Origin: CAVXYG01 sp963766005
Lineage (GTDB): Bacteria; Actinomycetota; Actinomycetes; S36-B12; GCA-2699445
Assembly (NCBI GenBank): GCA_963766005.1
Contig: CAVXYG010000006.1
Span: 62,001-126,000, forward strand
Direction of reading: 5' to 3'
DNA: 64,000 nt
Positions 45,630-55,529 of the stretch are shown piece after piece (the stretch's first letter is position 1; the number at the start of each line of letters is the position of its first letter). A model generated the notes under the pieces. That model was not told where the DNA came from and made no database searches. It saw nothing but the letters and a program-made list of their open reading frames with translations. Made by a program: the position numbers and the translations under genes.

Positions 45630-45669
45630 GCGTGTCGGGGACCATCCGAAAGCCGGGTCCCCGACACGC
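45630..45669 (+). terminator. strong hairpin downstream of the RidA gene
   Basis: GCGTGTCGGGGACC-12-GGTCCCCGACACGC, a perfect 14-bp stem 87 bases after the RidA stop. No T-run. Strength and position suit a terminator. Confidence 0.65.
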
Positions 45670-45864
45670 TGGCGCGGCATGTCGCGTCGCCCTGGGTGAG
45701 AACCCGATGGAGGGCAGGCGGCACCGAGCGCAACAGCGCGGAGCGGGGGAGCCGCGGCGATAGCCCCGGTTCGACCACGATGGTCCGCCGACGAGGGCAC
45801 AGCACCGGCGCAGAGGTCGGAGGCCGAGGAGTCTCACGCCGAATCGCCGGACCGGGGAGGACCT
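45670..45864. other. intergenic, no gene seen
   Basis: Between the terminator and the TfoX-like gene; GGGGAGG at 45854-45860 serves the latter. Confidence 0.5.
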
Positions 45865-46188
45865 GTGGGTGACAAGGCAGCGCGCTCCGCGGGACTGGTG
45901 GGCAGCCGCGCCGACGAGGTCGTCGGGCTGCTCGCGCCGCTCGGCGAGGTCCGGTGGAAGGCGATGTTCGGGGGAGCGGGCATCGTCGTCGAGGACCGCA
46001 TGGTCGCGTTGCTCGACTCGGCCGGGCAGCTGCATCTGAAGGTGGGGCAGGCCAACAGGCAGCGCGACGAGGAGGCTGGCGCCGTGAAGCACGCCCGGAT
46101 GCCGTACTACCGCGTCCCCGAACCCGTACTCGGCGACGATGCGCTGCTGCTGGAATGGGCGCGGGAATCCGCCGATCTGGCACGGTAG
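45865..46188 (+). CDS. TfoX/Sxy N-terminal domain protein
   Basis: 107 residues matching the TfoX N-terminal domain: VRWKAMFGGAGIVVEDRMVA, HLKVGQANRQRDEEAGAV, MPYYRVPEPVLGDDALLLEW. In gammaproteobacteria TfoX controls competence; actinobacterial stand-alone N-terminal domains have no assigned role. GTG 45865 follows GGGGAGG at ideal distance. Confidence 0.9.
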   Translation: MGDKAARSAGLVGSRADEVVGLLAPLGEVRWKAMFGGAGIVVEDRMVALLDSAGQLHLKVGQANRQRDEEAGAVKHARMPYYRVPEPVLGDDALLLEWARESADLAR

Positions 46189-46459
46189 CCCGTGGCAGGG
46201 CGAGGGCACCTCGGCCCTGCCGGCCCAGGATCCGCCCAGCAGGATGGCCACGCCAGGTCCGACGTGCTGATCTCGCTCCGGACGCGATCGCGCCCGAAGG
46301 CGGGCAGCACCGACTCTCGCACCGACCTGCTCCGCGGAATCGGCCGGGACGAGGTCCGCGGTCGCGGGCGAACGCGCCGGGGGGCGACCCGACGCCCGGC
46401 GGTACTGATGCCCCGCGGCCCGCAGCCGGCGCCTGGGGCGCCCGTCGGCGGACCCTCGC

Positions 46460-46889
46460 TCAGCCCTCGATCGCCTGCTGCAGGTTGGCCAGTGCGGCGT
46501 CGAGGTCGCGATCGCCGTCCCAAGAGGCCCGGTCGACCATCGAGCCCACCAGCGGAACGTCGTGCGCCTATTCCCAGCCCAGACTCAGCGTGGTTCCGCT
46601 GCCATCCGGCTCGAAGGTGGTCGTCACCTTCCCCAGGGGGACGTGATCGACGATGCGCTCGCCTGCGACGTACTCCTGACGCGTGAGGGTCCACTCGATG
46701 GGGAACCGGAAGACATCCGGCCCATGATCCGAGCCGTGCTGCCGACGCCGTCGGGGGTGATGTGCACTTCGCCCAGGGCCGTGTGGGCGCGCTCCTTCTC
46801 GGAGACGCACGCCTCGAAGAGACGTAGTCGAACACCGTGTCGACCGGAGCGTCGACGTGCACGCTGCGCAGATGCGTTGTCGTGGCCAT
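46460..46889 (-). pseudogene. SRPBCC family protein, two frameshifts and one stop
   Basis: ATG 46889 opens MATTTHLRSVHVDAPVDTVF followed by DYV, the usual SRPBCC start. A shift near 46815 leads to LFEACVSEKERAHTALGEVH and one near 46740 to FPIEWTLTRQEYVAGERIVD and LGWE. A TAG at about 46567 then interrupts AHDVPLVGSMVDRASWDGDR and LQQAIEG, which is the normal C-terminal helix. Four pieces in order show an ancestral gene of about 143 codons. Confidence 0.7.
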
Positions 46890-47024
46890 GAGGGGGCCTG
46901 CCTCGGCAGTCACCCACCCGGCCGCGCTCTGCGGCCTGCGCACCGAACGACACCGGCCGCCGGCTCCCTCACGAGCAGCCTTCCGCGCACGTCGCGCCGG
47001 GCTCAGAGGCGAAGGTCCTGGGCA

Positions 47025-48249
47025 TCAGCCCCCCGTCGCCGGGTTGGCCCCCAGCCGCGCGGCATGCCCCGGCCGCTGCGTGTCCAATCCGCTCTGCCAG
47101 GCCACGATCCGGTCCACCGCTTCGCTCAGCACGGACACCGGCGAGGCGAACGACAGGCGCACGAACCGGTGCCCGTCGACCGGGTCGAAGTCGGTTCCCG
47201 GAGTGAGCGCCACACCGGCCTCGTCGAGCAGCCGTTGCGCACCAGGTGACGGAATCCAGGCCGCTGGCCGAGATGTCGCCGTAGAGGTAGAAGGCACCGT
47301 CGGCCGGGGCGATGCGGGTCCAGCCGAGTGCCGGCAGCCGCTGCAGGAGCAGGGTCCGCGAGGCCGCGTAGCCAGCCACATCCTGCTGTGCTGCTGCCAT
47401 GCCCGCCGGGCTCAGCGCGGCGATCCCGGCGTGCTGGGCCAGCGCCGGCGGGCACAGCGACAGGTTGCCGGCCAGGGCGTCGATGGGAGCGACCAGCTCG
47501 TCGGGCAGCACCAGCCAGCCGACGCGCCAGCCGGTCATCGCCCAGTACTTGGAGAACGAGCTGACCACGATCGCCCCCGAGTCGCGCAGGTGCGCCGCGG
47601 TCGCCGCCCGGTCCTCGGTGTAGGTGATCCCGTGGTAGATCTCATCGCTGATCAGGCGCACGCCGTGCTCGGCGCACCAGGTCCCGATGCCGGCTAGGGC
47701 CTCCTCGCCGACCATCGTCCCGGTCGGATTGGCGGGGGAGGCCAGGATCAGCCCGTCGAGCGGTTCCCGCGCATGGACGGCGGCGAGCATCTCCACCGTC
47801 GGCTGGTACCGGGTGTCCGGCCCGCACGCCAGATCCACCACGCGGCAGCCCAGTGCGCTCAGGATGTTGCGGTAGGCCGGGTACCCGGGGCGGGCCATCG
47901 CGACCCGGTCGCCGGGGTCGAAGGCCGCCAGGAAGGCCAGCGTGAATCCGCCCGAGGAGCCCGTGGTGACCGCGACATCGCCGGCGTCCAGGCAGACGCC
48001 GTACCAGTCGCCGTAGTGGGCGGCGATCGCCGCGCGCAGGGCGGGCACCCCGAGGGCCTCGGTGTAGCCCAGATCCCCGGCCTCGAGCAGTTCCCCGGCC
48101 CGCATCCGGACCGCCCTGCTCGCGCCGCCCGCGGGCTCGCCGGCGGCGAGGTTCAGCACGTCCCGGCCTGCGGCGCGGCGGGCGTTCGCCGCAGCGATGA
48201 GCTCCATGACGGCGAACGGCGGCACCTGGGCCCGTGCGGCGACCTTCAT
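47025..48249 (-). pseudogene. pyridoxal-phosphate aminotransferase (class I/II), one frameshift
   Basis: About 407 residues when repaired. Fold-type I features are clear: LNLAAGEPAGGASRAVRMRA, SSGGFTLAFLAAFDPGDRVA, SPANPTGTMVGEEAL, ISDEIYHGI and the PLP lysine in SSFSKYWAMTGWR. One extra base near 47243 shifts the last 70 residues (AQRLLDEAGVALTPGTDFDP to ANPATGG). It belongs to the aspartate-aminotransferase superfamily; substrate unknown. ATG 48249 lies 46 bases after the ureD stop, so it may be the last gene of the urea operon. A dead partial copy lies at 23215. Confidence 0.85.
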
Positions 48250-48295
48250 GCTGCCATCCTGCCTGGCGGATGCTCGACCGCGTCGCAGCGGCGGG

Positions 48296-49064
48296 CTACT
48301 CCCACGGCCAGCAGGACCCCCCGGCAACCGTCGCCTCCCGCAGCTGCCGGCACACGTCGGCGGCGGTCGGTCCGGTGGCGCTGCCGACGAGCACCCCGGT
48401 GCGGGGCGAGACCACCACCGCCCGATCCGAGCATCCCGCGGCGCCGGCGCCGTCCGGGTCCACCAACAGCGTTGCTGCGGCGACCCGCTCCGGCCAGCCG
48501 ACCCACCGGCCCGACCGGTCCAGGATGCCGGTGTCGAGTCGTTGTCGCAGGACCGGTTCCCCGGCGACGTCGAGGGCGACGGCCGAGGAGGCCCTGCCGC
48601 CGGTTTCCCGGTGGCGACCCGCGACGAAGACGTCCCTGGCTGCCAGGCGGGCGGTCGCCGCCAGCCGGTACCTGCTGCGGCAGAGCAGATCGGCTCCGTC
48701 GGCGAGCACGGTCGGCTCCGGTCGCCAATCCAGCAGCGCATGCTCGCCGACCTCGGCCGTGACGCGTGAGCCGCGCCGGGCCGGGCACGGACGCCGCCGC
48801 CGGCAGGGCGAGCGTGGCCGCGGTGCTGCGCACCCGCAGGGCGGCCCCGGGCCCGACCTCGACCTCGACGGCCACCTCGTCGCCGTTGAGCGGACCCGCG
48901 GCCTGCGCAACGATGTGCACCGTCGCGACGGGACCGGGCGGCCCGGTCAGCCTGGCCACGAGCTGGCCGCTGGCCGCCATGTCCGTCACCACGGTGCGCC
49001 CCTGCAGCTGGCGCACGACGATGCGCAGCTGCGAGGCCAGCGCCGCGGTCGCGAGCACGGTCAC
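48296..49064 (-). pseudogene. ureD: urease accessory protein UreD, one frameshift
   Basis: About 255 residues. UreD/UreH is the scaffold that holds UreF and UreG on the urease apoenzyme during nickel insertion. GTG 49064 overlaps the ureG stop (GTGA). The first part reads LASQLRIVVRQLQGRTVVTD and AVEVEVGPGAALRVRSTAAT; after a shift near 48765 it continues RVTAEVGEHALLDWRPEPTV and DVFVAGRHRETGGRA. Since every other urease gene is intact and UreD is required for activation, a sequence error is likely. Confidence 0.85.
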
Positions 49065-49732
49065 GTGCGCGAGGCCGGCAACTGCGCCCGGACCCAGTCG
49101 GCCACCTCCTTGGCCGAGGGATCCTCCACCAGCGACATCATCACCACCGGTCCACCCGAGCGGACGCGATCGGCATCGCCCCCCATCACCTCCAGATCGG
49201 CACCGACCATGGGCGCCAGGTCGACCTTGTTGATGACCAGCAGGTCGGCCGTGGTCACCCCGGGACCGCCCTTGCGGGGGACCTTGTCGCCCCCGGCGAC
49301 GTCGACGACGAAGATCTGCGTGTCCACCAGGCCCTTGCTGAACGAGGCGGTGAGGTTGTCGCCGCCGGACTCCACCAGGACCAGATCGACGTCGCCGTGC
49401 AGGCGGTCCACGAGGGTCTCGATGGCGTCGAGGTTGCTCGTGATGTCCTCGCGGATGGCCGTGTGCGGGCAGCAGCCGGTCTGGACGGCCTCGATGCGTT
49501 CGCCGGGCAGCACCGCGTTGCGCCGCAGGAAGTCGGCGTCCTCGGTGGTGTAGATGTCGTTGGTCACCACGGCGACGGACAGCTCCCCGCCCAGCGTCTT
49601 GCACAGCGCGGCGACCAGTGCGGTCTTGCCCGATCCCACCGGGCCGCCGATCCCGACCCGAAGCGGGTCGCCCGCGTGCCGGTGCCGGTGGTGATGGGGG
49701 TCGATGGAGTGGTCGTGCGGTTCAGGAGACAA
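49061..49732 (-). CDS. ureG: urease accessory GTPase UreG
   Basis: 223 residues, SIMIBI-class GTPase that drives nickel delivery. P-loop GPVGSGKT is at residues 30-37; other motifs are VTNDIYTTEDADFL, the nickel site CPH in TGCCPHTAIRED, VESGGDNL and INKVDL. The first 19 residues contain seven His (HDHSIDPHHHRHRH), a metal-binding tail that may stand in for the missing UreE. TTG 49732 is the only start upstream of the P-loop with a suitable AAGGA site and overlaps the ureF stop region. Confidence 0.95.
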   Translation of the reverse strand: MSPEPHDHSIDPHHHRHRHAGDPLRVGIGGPVGSGKTALVAALCKTLGGELSVAVVTNDIYTTEDADFLRRNAVLPGERIEAVQTGCCPHTAIREDITSNLDAIETLVDRLHGDVDLVLVESGGDNLTASFSKGLVDTQIFVVDVAGGDKVPRKGGPGVTTADLLVINKVDLAPMVGADLEVMGGDADRVRSGGPVVMMSLVEDPSAKEVADWVRAQLPASRT

Positions 49733-50423
49733 AGAACCTGTCCTTTCGTGCGTAGTGCTCCTCCGCCAGCAGGTCTGCCAACGGATCGTTCAGGTCGGGC
49801 AGTGCCGCGGCACCCGCCCCGTCCGCCGCCGCGCGGTCCACCGCATCGGCCAGCTCGATCAGACCCGCGGTCACTTCCAACGGGTCCAGCGCGAGCAGCC
49901 GCTGGGCCGCGCCGGCGATACCGGAGGCGGTCAGCTGCGCCGCCACGGCCGCAGCGTGGCGGTCCGGCACCCCCAGGGCTCCGGCGAGGACACCGAGCAT
50001 CACCGGATGGTGGGGCCGGCGGCCGACATCCGGCAGTGGCACCGGGAGACGCAGCGCGAGACGCCGCAGCCCCCGGCCCTGATTGCGCGAGGCCTCACGC
50101 AGCGCCCCCGACGGCGTGCGGACCTCCACCCCCAGGTCGAGCGCCGCCAGCGCCGCGGGATCGCCGCTGCCTCGGCAGGCGGCAGCGGCCGCGGCCGACG
50201 CGAGCACGCCGGCGGTCGCCAGCCGTCTGCGGATGAACCACTGCAGCGAGGGGGTATCCGAAACCATCCCGCGCCCGATCGCCTGCTCCACGCCCCCGGA
50301 GTGGGCGTGCGCCCCGGTCGGCGTGCGGGAGTCGGCCAGCAGCAGCAGCCGGCTGAGCCGGTCGGCGCCACCGGTCGGTCCGTCCGGTGCTGCAGCGGTT
50401 CGCAGTGCAGTGAGCATGGCCAT
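49722..50423 (-). CDS. ureF: urease accessory protein UreF
   Basis: 233 residues, all helical. UreF regulates UreG GTPase activity in the UreDFG activation complex. Recognised by LLLLADSRTPTGAHAHSGGV near residue 25 and the C-terminal HYARKDRFFVS. ATG 50423 follows TGAGGGGCG, and the ureC stop lies just upstream (50430). Ala content is unusually high even for this genome. Confidence 0.9.
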   Translation of the reverse strand: MAMLTALRTAAAPDGPTGGADRLSRLLLLADSRTPTGAHAHSGGVEQAIGRGMVSDTPSLQWFIRRRLATAGVLASAAAAAACRGSGDPAALAALDLGVEVRTPSGALREASRNQGRGLRRLALRLPVPLPDVGRRPHHPVMLGVLAGALGVPDRHAAAVAAQLTASGIAGAAQRLLALDPLEVTAGLIELADAVDRAAADGAGAAALPDLNDPLADLLAEEHYARKDRFFVS

Positions 50424-50429
50424 CGCCCC

Positions 50430-52148
50430 TCAGAACAGCGAGTACAACTGCGCCATCGGCAGTCGGTCGACGGGCTCCACCGGCCAGACCTCGCCGTCGA
50501 TGCGGACCTCGAAGGTGTCGGGGTTCACCCGGATGTCGGGCAGGGCGTCGTTGCCGGGCAGGTCCGTCTTCGTCACGCCGCGGACATCGGCGACCGGGAC
50601 GAGCCGCCGCCGCACGGACAATCGGTCGGCCACCCCGTCGGCCAGCGCCGATGGGGCCACGAAGTGCACCGACGTTGCGGCGGCGGCTGCCGGCGATGCG
50701 CCGAACATCGGCCGGGGCAGGATCGGCTGCGGCGTGGGGATGGACGCGTTGGCGTCCCCCATGGCCGCCCAGGCGATCATGCCGCCCTTGATCACCGCGT
50801 GCGGTCGCACGCCGAAGAAGGCCGGCTGCCAGAGCACGAGGTCGGCGAGCTTGCCCACCGCCACCGACCCGACCTCCTCGGCCAGGCCGTGCGCGAGGGC
50901 CGGGCAGATCGTGTACTTGGCGACGTAGCGGCGGGCGCGCAGGTTGTCGGCCGGGCCGTCGCCGGGCAGCGCGCCGCGGCGCCGCTTCATGACGTGCGCG
51001 GTCTGCCAGGTGCGCATGATCACCTCGCCGATGCGGCCCATCGCCTGGCTGTCGGAACCGATCATGGAGATCGCGCCCAGATCGTGCAGCAGGTCCTCGG
51101 CGGCGATGGTGGTGGGCCTGATGCGGCTCTCGGCGAAGGCGAGGTCCTCCGGGATCGACGGGTCGAGGTGGTGGCACACCATGAGCATGTCGAGATGCTC
51201 GTCCAGCGTGTTCACGGTGTGCGGCCTGGTCGGATTGGTGGAGGAGGGCAGCACGTTGGGGTGGCTGGCCACCGTGATGATGTCCGGCGCGTGCCCGCCG
51301 CCGGCACCCTCGGTGTGGTAGGCGTGGATGCCGCGACCGTCGATGGCGCCCAGCGTGCTCGCCACGTAGCCGGCCTCGTTCAGCGTGTCGCTGTGCAGCG
51401 CCACCTGCACGCCGGTCGCCTCGGCCACGCGCAGTGCGGCATCGATCGCCGCGGGCGTGGACCCCCAGTCCTCGTGGACCTTGAACCCGGAGGCTCCCGC
51501 CCGCAGCTGCTCGTGCAGCGCCTCGTCCGACACGGTGTTGCCCTTGCCGAGCAGCGCCACGTTGACCGGCCACTCGTCCAGCGCCTGCAGCATGGTGGTC
51601 AGGTGCCAGGCCCCCGGCGTCACGGTGGTGGCCTTGCTGCCCTCGGCAGGACCCGTGCCGCCGCCGACGATCGTGGTGATCCCGCTGCTGATCGCCTCGG
51701 GCAGCAGCTGCGGGCAGATCAGGTGGACGTGGGAATCCACGGCCCCGGCGGTCAGGATGTGCCCGTTGCCGCTGATGATCTCCGTGCTCGGGCCGATGAC
51801 CAGGTGCGGGTCGACGCCGGCCATCGTGTCGGGGTTGCCGGCTTTGCCGATGCCGCAGATGCGGCCGTCGCGGATCCCGACGTCGGCCTTGACCACGCCC
51901 CAGTGGTCGAGCACGACGGCACCGGTGATGACCGTGTCCGGTGCCCCGTCGGCACGGGTGGCGCGGGACTGGCCCATCGACTCCCGGATGACCTTGCCGC
52001 CGCCGAAGACGGCCTCGTCGCCGGCCCGTCCCGGCCCGCCGCTGAGGTCTTGCGTCACCTCGATGACGAGGTCGGTGTCCGCCAGCCGGATCCGATCCCC
52101 GGCCGTCGGGCCGAACAGGTCCGCGTAGCGCTGCCTGCTGATCCGCAT
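50430..52148 (-). CDS. ureC: urease alpha subunit UreC
   Basis: 572 residues, the nickel-binding catalytic subunit that hydrolyses urea to ammonia and carbamate. Nickel ligands are visible in HVHLICPQ and the carbamylated Lys in GFKVHEDWGSTPAAI (near residue 220). The flap Cys-His is in MVCHHLDPSIPEDLAF (near residue 321). The frame is intact and of family length. ATG 52148 shares one base with the ureB stop. Confidence 0.98.
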   Translation of the reverse strand: MRISRQRYADLFGPTAGDRIRLADTDLVIEVTQDLSGGPGRAGDEAVFGGGKVIRESMGQSRATRADGAPDTVITGAVVLDHWGVVKADVGIRDGRICGIGKAGNPDTMAGVDPHLVIGPSTEIISGNGHILTAGAVDSHVHLICPQLLPEAISSGITTIVGGGTGPAEGSKATTVTPGAWHLTTMLQALDEWPVNVALLGKGNTVSDEALHEQLRAGASGFKVHEDWGSTPAAIDAALRVAEATGVQVALHSDTLNEAGYVASTLGAIDGRGIHAYHTEGAGGGHAPDIITVASHPNVLPSSTNPTRPHTVNTLDEHLDMLMVCHHLDPSIPEDLAFAESRIRPTTIAAEDLLHDLGAISMIGSDSQAMGRIGEVIMRTWQTAHVMKRRRGALPGDGPADNLRARRYVAKYTICPALAHGLAEEVGSVAVGKLADLVLWQPAFFGVRPHAVIKGGMIAWAAMGDANASIPTPQPILPRPMFGASPAAAAATSVHFVAPSALADGVADRLSVRRRLVPVADVRGVTKTDLPGNDALPDIRVNPDTFEVRIDGEVWPVEPVDRLPMAQLYSLF

Positions 52149-52485
52149 CAGTCCTCCTGTCCTGGCGCGTCGAGCCGACCCGGCGGGTCGAGGCTCAGCC
52201 CTGGAACGATCCGGTCGCCGCCCAGGGGGACCAGCGCGACGACCCGCTCGATGCCCGGCTCGAAGCGCACCGCGGTGCCCGCCGGGATGTCCAGCCGCCG
52301 GCCGTGCGCCGCCGCCCGGTCGAACGCCAGGGCGGCGTTGGCCTGGGCGAAGTGGAAGTGCGAGCCGACCTGCACCGGCCGGTCGCCGGTGTTGCAGACC
52401 TCCAGCTCGACCGCCGTGCGACCGGCGTTGAGCTCGATCTCGCCCTGCGCCGGCCACACCTGGCCGGGGACGATGTCGGCGGCGG

Positions 52486-52489
<4 letters not shown>
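52148..52489 (-). CDS. ureB: urease beta subunit UreB
   Basis: 113 residues of normal length, starting MTAADIVPGQVWPAQGEIEL and containing GDRPVQVGSHFHFAQANAAL, the most conserved beta-subunit block. ATG 52489 overlaps the ureA stop by four bases. Confidence 0.97.
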
Positions 52490-52788
<299 letters not shown>

Positions 52789-52807
52789 GTCGTTTCCTCC
52801 TGTGGTC

Positions 52808-53500
52808 TCAGACGGTGAGCAGTTCGCGCAGCTGCTGTTCGGCCCCGGCGCCGATCGGGCCCTCGTAGGTGACGCGGCCCGCCTCGAGCACGGCGAACTC
52901 GTCGGCCGCCCGGGCGGCGAAGCCGACGTGCTGCTCCACCAGGAGCACGGCCAGCCCGGCCTCGCGCGCCAGCCCCAGGATGCAGTCCTCGATCTCGGCG
53001 ACGACCGACGGCTGGATGCCCTCGGTCGGCTCGTCGAGCAGGATCACCTGAGGCCGGGTGAGCAGCGCCCGCGCGATCGCCAGCTGCTGGCGCTGGCCCC
53101 CGGACAGCAGGCCGGCGCGCCGGCCCAGCACCGGACGCAGGGCCGGGAACAGGTCCAGCGCCTCGTCCGTGGCCTGCGCGCCGTCGCGCCTGCCGTCGGC
53201 AATGATGCGCAGGTTCTCGCCGGCGGTCATCTGCGGGAAGGACTGCTGGCCCTGCGGCACGTAGGCGATCCCGGCCCGGACCCGCTTGTGGGGCGCGAAC
53301 CGGTCGATCTCGCGCGATCCGAGCAGGATGGTCCCGCTCACCGGCGTCAACAGGCCGATGGCGGTGCGCAGCAGGGTGCTCTTGCCGGCGCCGTTGTGAC
53401 CGAGCACGACGGTCACGCGCCCCGGGCGCGCCGCGACGGAGACGTCGTGCAGGACCATCGAGCGGCCGTACCCGACGGTGATGTTCTGCAGGTCGATCAT
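52808..53500 (-). CDS. urtE: urea ABC transporter ATP-binding protein UrtE
   Basis: 230 residues, LivF-type ATPase. Walker A GHNGAGKST at 34-42, signature LLSGGQRQQLAIARALL, Walker B ILLDEPTEG, and a UrtE-like start LQNITVGYGRSMVLHDV. ATG 53500 overlaps the urtD stop by four bases. Energises urea import together with UrtD. Confidence 0.96.
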   Translation of the reverse strand: MIDLQNITVGYGRSMVLHDVSVAARPGRVTVVLGHNGAGKSTLLRTAIGLLTPVSGTILLGSREIDRFAPHKRVRAGIAYVPQGQQSFPQMTAGENLRIIADGRRDGAQATDEALDLFPALRPVLGRRAGLLSGGQRQQLAIARALLTRPQVILLDEPTEGIQPSVVAEIEDCILGLAREAGLAVLLVEQHVGFAARAADEFAVLEAGRVTYEGPIGAGAEQQLRELLTV

Positions 53501-54330
53501 GGCCGGTCCTCCCGCATCGCGACGGTCGTGAGGTCGAGTTCCGCCTCGGCGGAGTCCGGCAGTGCCGCCCTGCCGAGGTACACCTCCTGCACCCTGGGGT
53601 CGGCCTGCACCTGCGCGACGGTGCCCTCGCACAGCACGGATCCCGCGCTGAGCACGGTGACCGACCGGGCGAACCGGCGCAGGAAGTCCATGTCGTGCTC
53701 GACCACGAGCACCGTGCGCTCGGCCGCGATCCGGTGCAGCAGCTCCCCGGTGGTCTGCCGCTCCTCCTGGCTCATGCCGGCCACCGGCTCGTCGAGGAGC
53801 AGCAGGCGGCAGTCCTGCACCAGGAGCATCCCGATCTCCAGCCACTGCTTCTGGCCGTGGGCCAGCTCGCCGGCGGGCCGGTCTGCCTGGGACTGCAGGC
53901 CGATGGTCGCCAGCACCTCGGCCACCCGCTGGGGCTGGCCGCGCCGCTGCCGCAGGAACCTCCAGCGCGGCAGCGTGACCGACATCGCGATGTCGAGGTT
54001 CTGCACCACGCTGAGGTCCTCGAACACCGTGGCGGTCTGGAAGGTGCGCCCGATCCCTAGGCGGGCGATCCGGTGCACCTTGCGGCCGATCAACTCCTGG
54101 CCCTCGAACACCGCCGAGCCGCGTGCCGGGACCATGCCGGTGACCGCGTCGATGATGGTGGTCTTCCCGGCGCCGTTGGGGCCGATGAGGAACCGGACGT
54201 CGCCCGCCGGAACGGTGAGCGAGACGTCGTCCACGGCGACGAACCCGTCGAAGACGACCGTGAGTCCGCCGATGGCCAACGAGCCCGCGGCCGTGGCCTT
54301 GGATCTGGTCGGTGGTGCGGTCGTCCTCAT
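53497..54330 (-). CDS. urtD: urea ABC transporter ATP-binding protein UrtD
   Basis: 277 residues, LivG-type ATPase. Walker A GPNGAGKT at 50-57; LAHGQKQWLEIGMLL replaces the usual signature, which is typical for UrtD; Walker B LLLLDEPVAGMS. The C-terminal 25 residues extend beyond the core. ATG 54330 overlaps the urtC stop. Confidence 0.96.
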   Translation of the reverse strand: MRTTAPPTRSKATAAGSLAIGGLTVVFDGFVAVDDVSLTVPAGDVRFLIGPNGAGKTTIIDAVTGMVPARGSAVFEGQELIGRKVHRIARLGIGRTFQTATVFEDLSVVQNLDIAMSVTLPRWRFLRQRRGQPQRVAEVLATIGLQSQADRPAGELAHGQKQWLEIGMLLVQDCRLLLLDEPVAGMSQEERQTTGELLHRIAAERTVLVVEHDMDFLRRFARSVTVLSAGSVLCEGTVAQVQADPRVQEVYLGRAALPDSAEAELDLTTVAMREDRP

Positions 54331-55529
54331 GCCCGGCTCCCCTCGCTCGGCGCGACCGGCGCGTCGAGATCCGCCTCGGCCGGTCCCGGCGGTGCCGGTG
54401 CCCCGGCCCGTGCGCGACCGAGCCGCAGTCGCAGCGGCTGCGTCCCGTCGTCCCCTGCGACGATCCGCGACTGCCTGGCCGCGGTGAACAGCGAGGCGAT
54501 GCCGCCGGGCAGGAAGAGCAGCACCAAGATGAACAGCCCGGACTGGAAGTAGATCCAGCCGGACGGGAACTGCTCGGACAACGAGGTCTGCGCCGCCGCC
54601 ACCGCCACCGTGCCGACCACCGGGCCGAGCAGTGTCGCTCGGCCGCCGATGGCCACCCCGACGACGAACTCCAGCGACGCCAGCACACCGATGAGGGCGG
54701 GGGAGATGATGCCGACCGTCGGGACGAACAGCGCCCCTGCGAGGCCGGCGAGACCGGCGGCGATCATGTACGCGACGACCTTGACGTTGGCGGGGTTGTA
54801 GCCCAGGTAGCGGACCCGGTCCTCCTGGTCCCGCACGGCGATCAGCAGCTCGCCGAACCGGGAGCGGTACAGCTGCCGGACGCCGACCATCGCGGCGATG
54901 AGCACGCCGGCCACGAGCAGGTAGATCGTCTGCCGGTTCACCGGGTCGTCGGGGTCGTAGCCGAAGATCGAGCGGAAGTTCGTCAGCCCGTTCGTGCCCC
55001 CGGTGGTGGCCTGGTTCCCGATCAGCAGGATCATCATGGCCGCGGCCATCGCTTGCGACAGGATCGCGAAGTAGGCTCCCTTGACGCCGCGGCGGAAGAT
55101 CGCGATACCGAGCACGCCCGCCACCGCCATGGGCAGCAGCACCGTCGCCGGCAGCGCGAACCAGGGTGCCCGGAACGGCTCCCACCACCACGGCACCTCG
55201 CCCGAGCCGTACAGGACCATGAAGTCCGGCACGCCCCCCGGCCCGGCTTCGGCCAGTTTCAGGTGCATGGCCATCGCGTACCCGCCAAGGCCGAAGAAGA
55301 CGCCCTGGCCGAGCACGAGCATGCCCCCGCGCCCCCAGGCCAGGCCGATCCCGATGGCCAGGATCGCCAGGCACAGGTACTTGCCGAGCAGGTCCAGGCG
55401 GAAGTCCGACAGCAGGCTGGGCGCGAGGACCATCAGGACCAGCGCGGCGCCCGCGGGCATGGCCAGCGGCCGGATCCGATCGGCCAGGCTGCGGGGCGGC
55501 GCAGCCGGTGCGAATGCTGTTGTGCTCAT
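54327..55529 (-). CDS. urtC: urea ABC transporter permease UrtC
   Basis: 400 residues, LivM-type inner-membrane permease with about ten helices (LCLAILAIGIGLAWGRGGML, LGQGVFFGLGGYAMAMHLKL, FVVGVAIGGRATLLGPVVGT). The Pro/Ala-rich C-terminal tail of about 40 residues is cytoplasmic. ATG 55529 overlaps the urtB stop by four bases. Confidence 0.96.
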   Translation of the reverse strand: MSTTAFAPAAPPRSLADRIRPLAMPAGAALVLMVLAPSLLSDFRLDLLGKYLCLAILAIGIGLAWGRGGMLVLGQGVFFGLGGYAMAMHLKLAEAGPGGVPDFMVLYGSGEVPWWWEPFRAPWFALPATVLLPMAVAGVLGIAIFRRGVKGAYFAILSQAMAAAMMILLIGNQATTGGTNGLTNFRSIFGYDPDDPVNRQTIYLLVAGVLIAAMVGVRQLYRSRFGELLIAVRDQEDRVRYLGYNPANVKVVAYMIAAGLAGLAGALFVPTVGIISPALIGVLASLEFVVGVAIGGRATLLGPVVGTVAVAAAQTSLSEQFPSGWIYFQSGLFILVLLFLPGGIASLFTAARQSRIVAGDDGTQPLRLRLGRARAGAPAPPGPAEADLDAPVAPSEGSRA

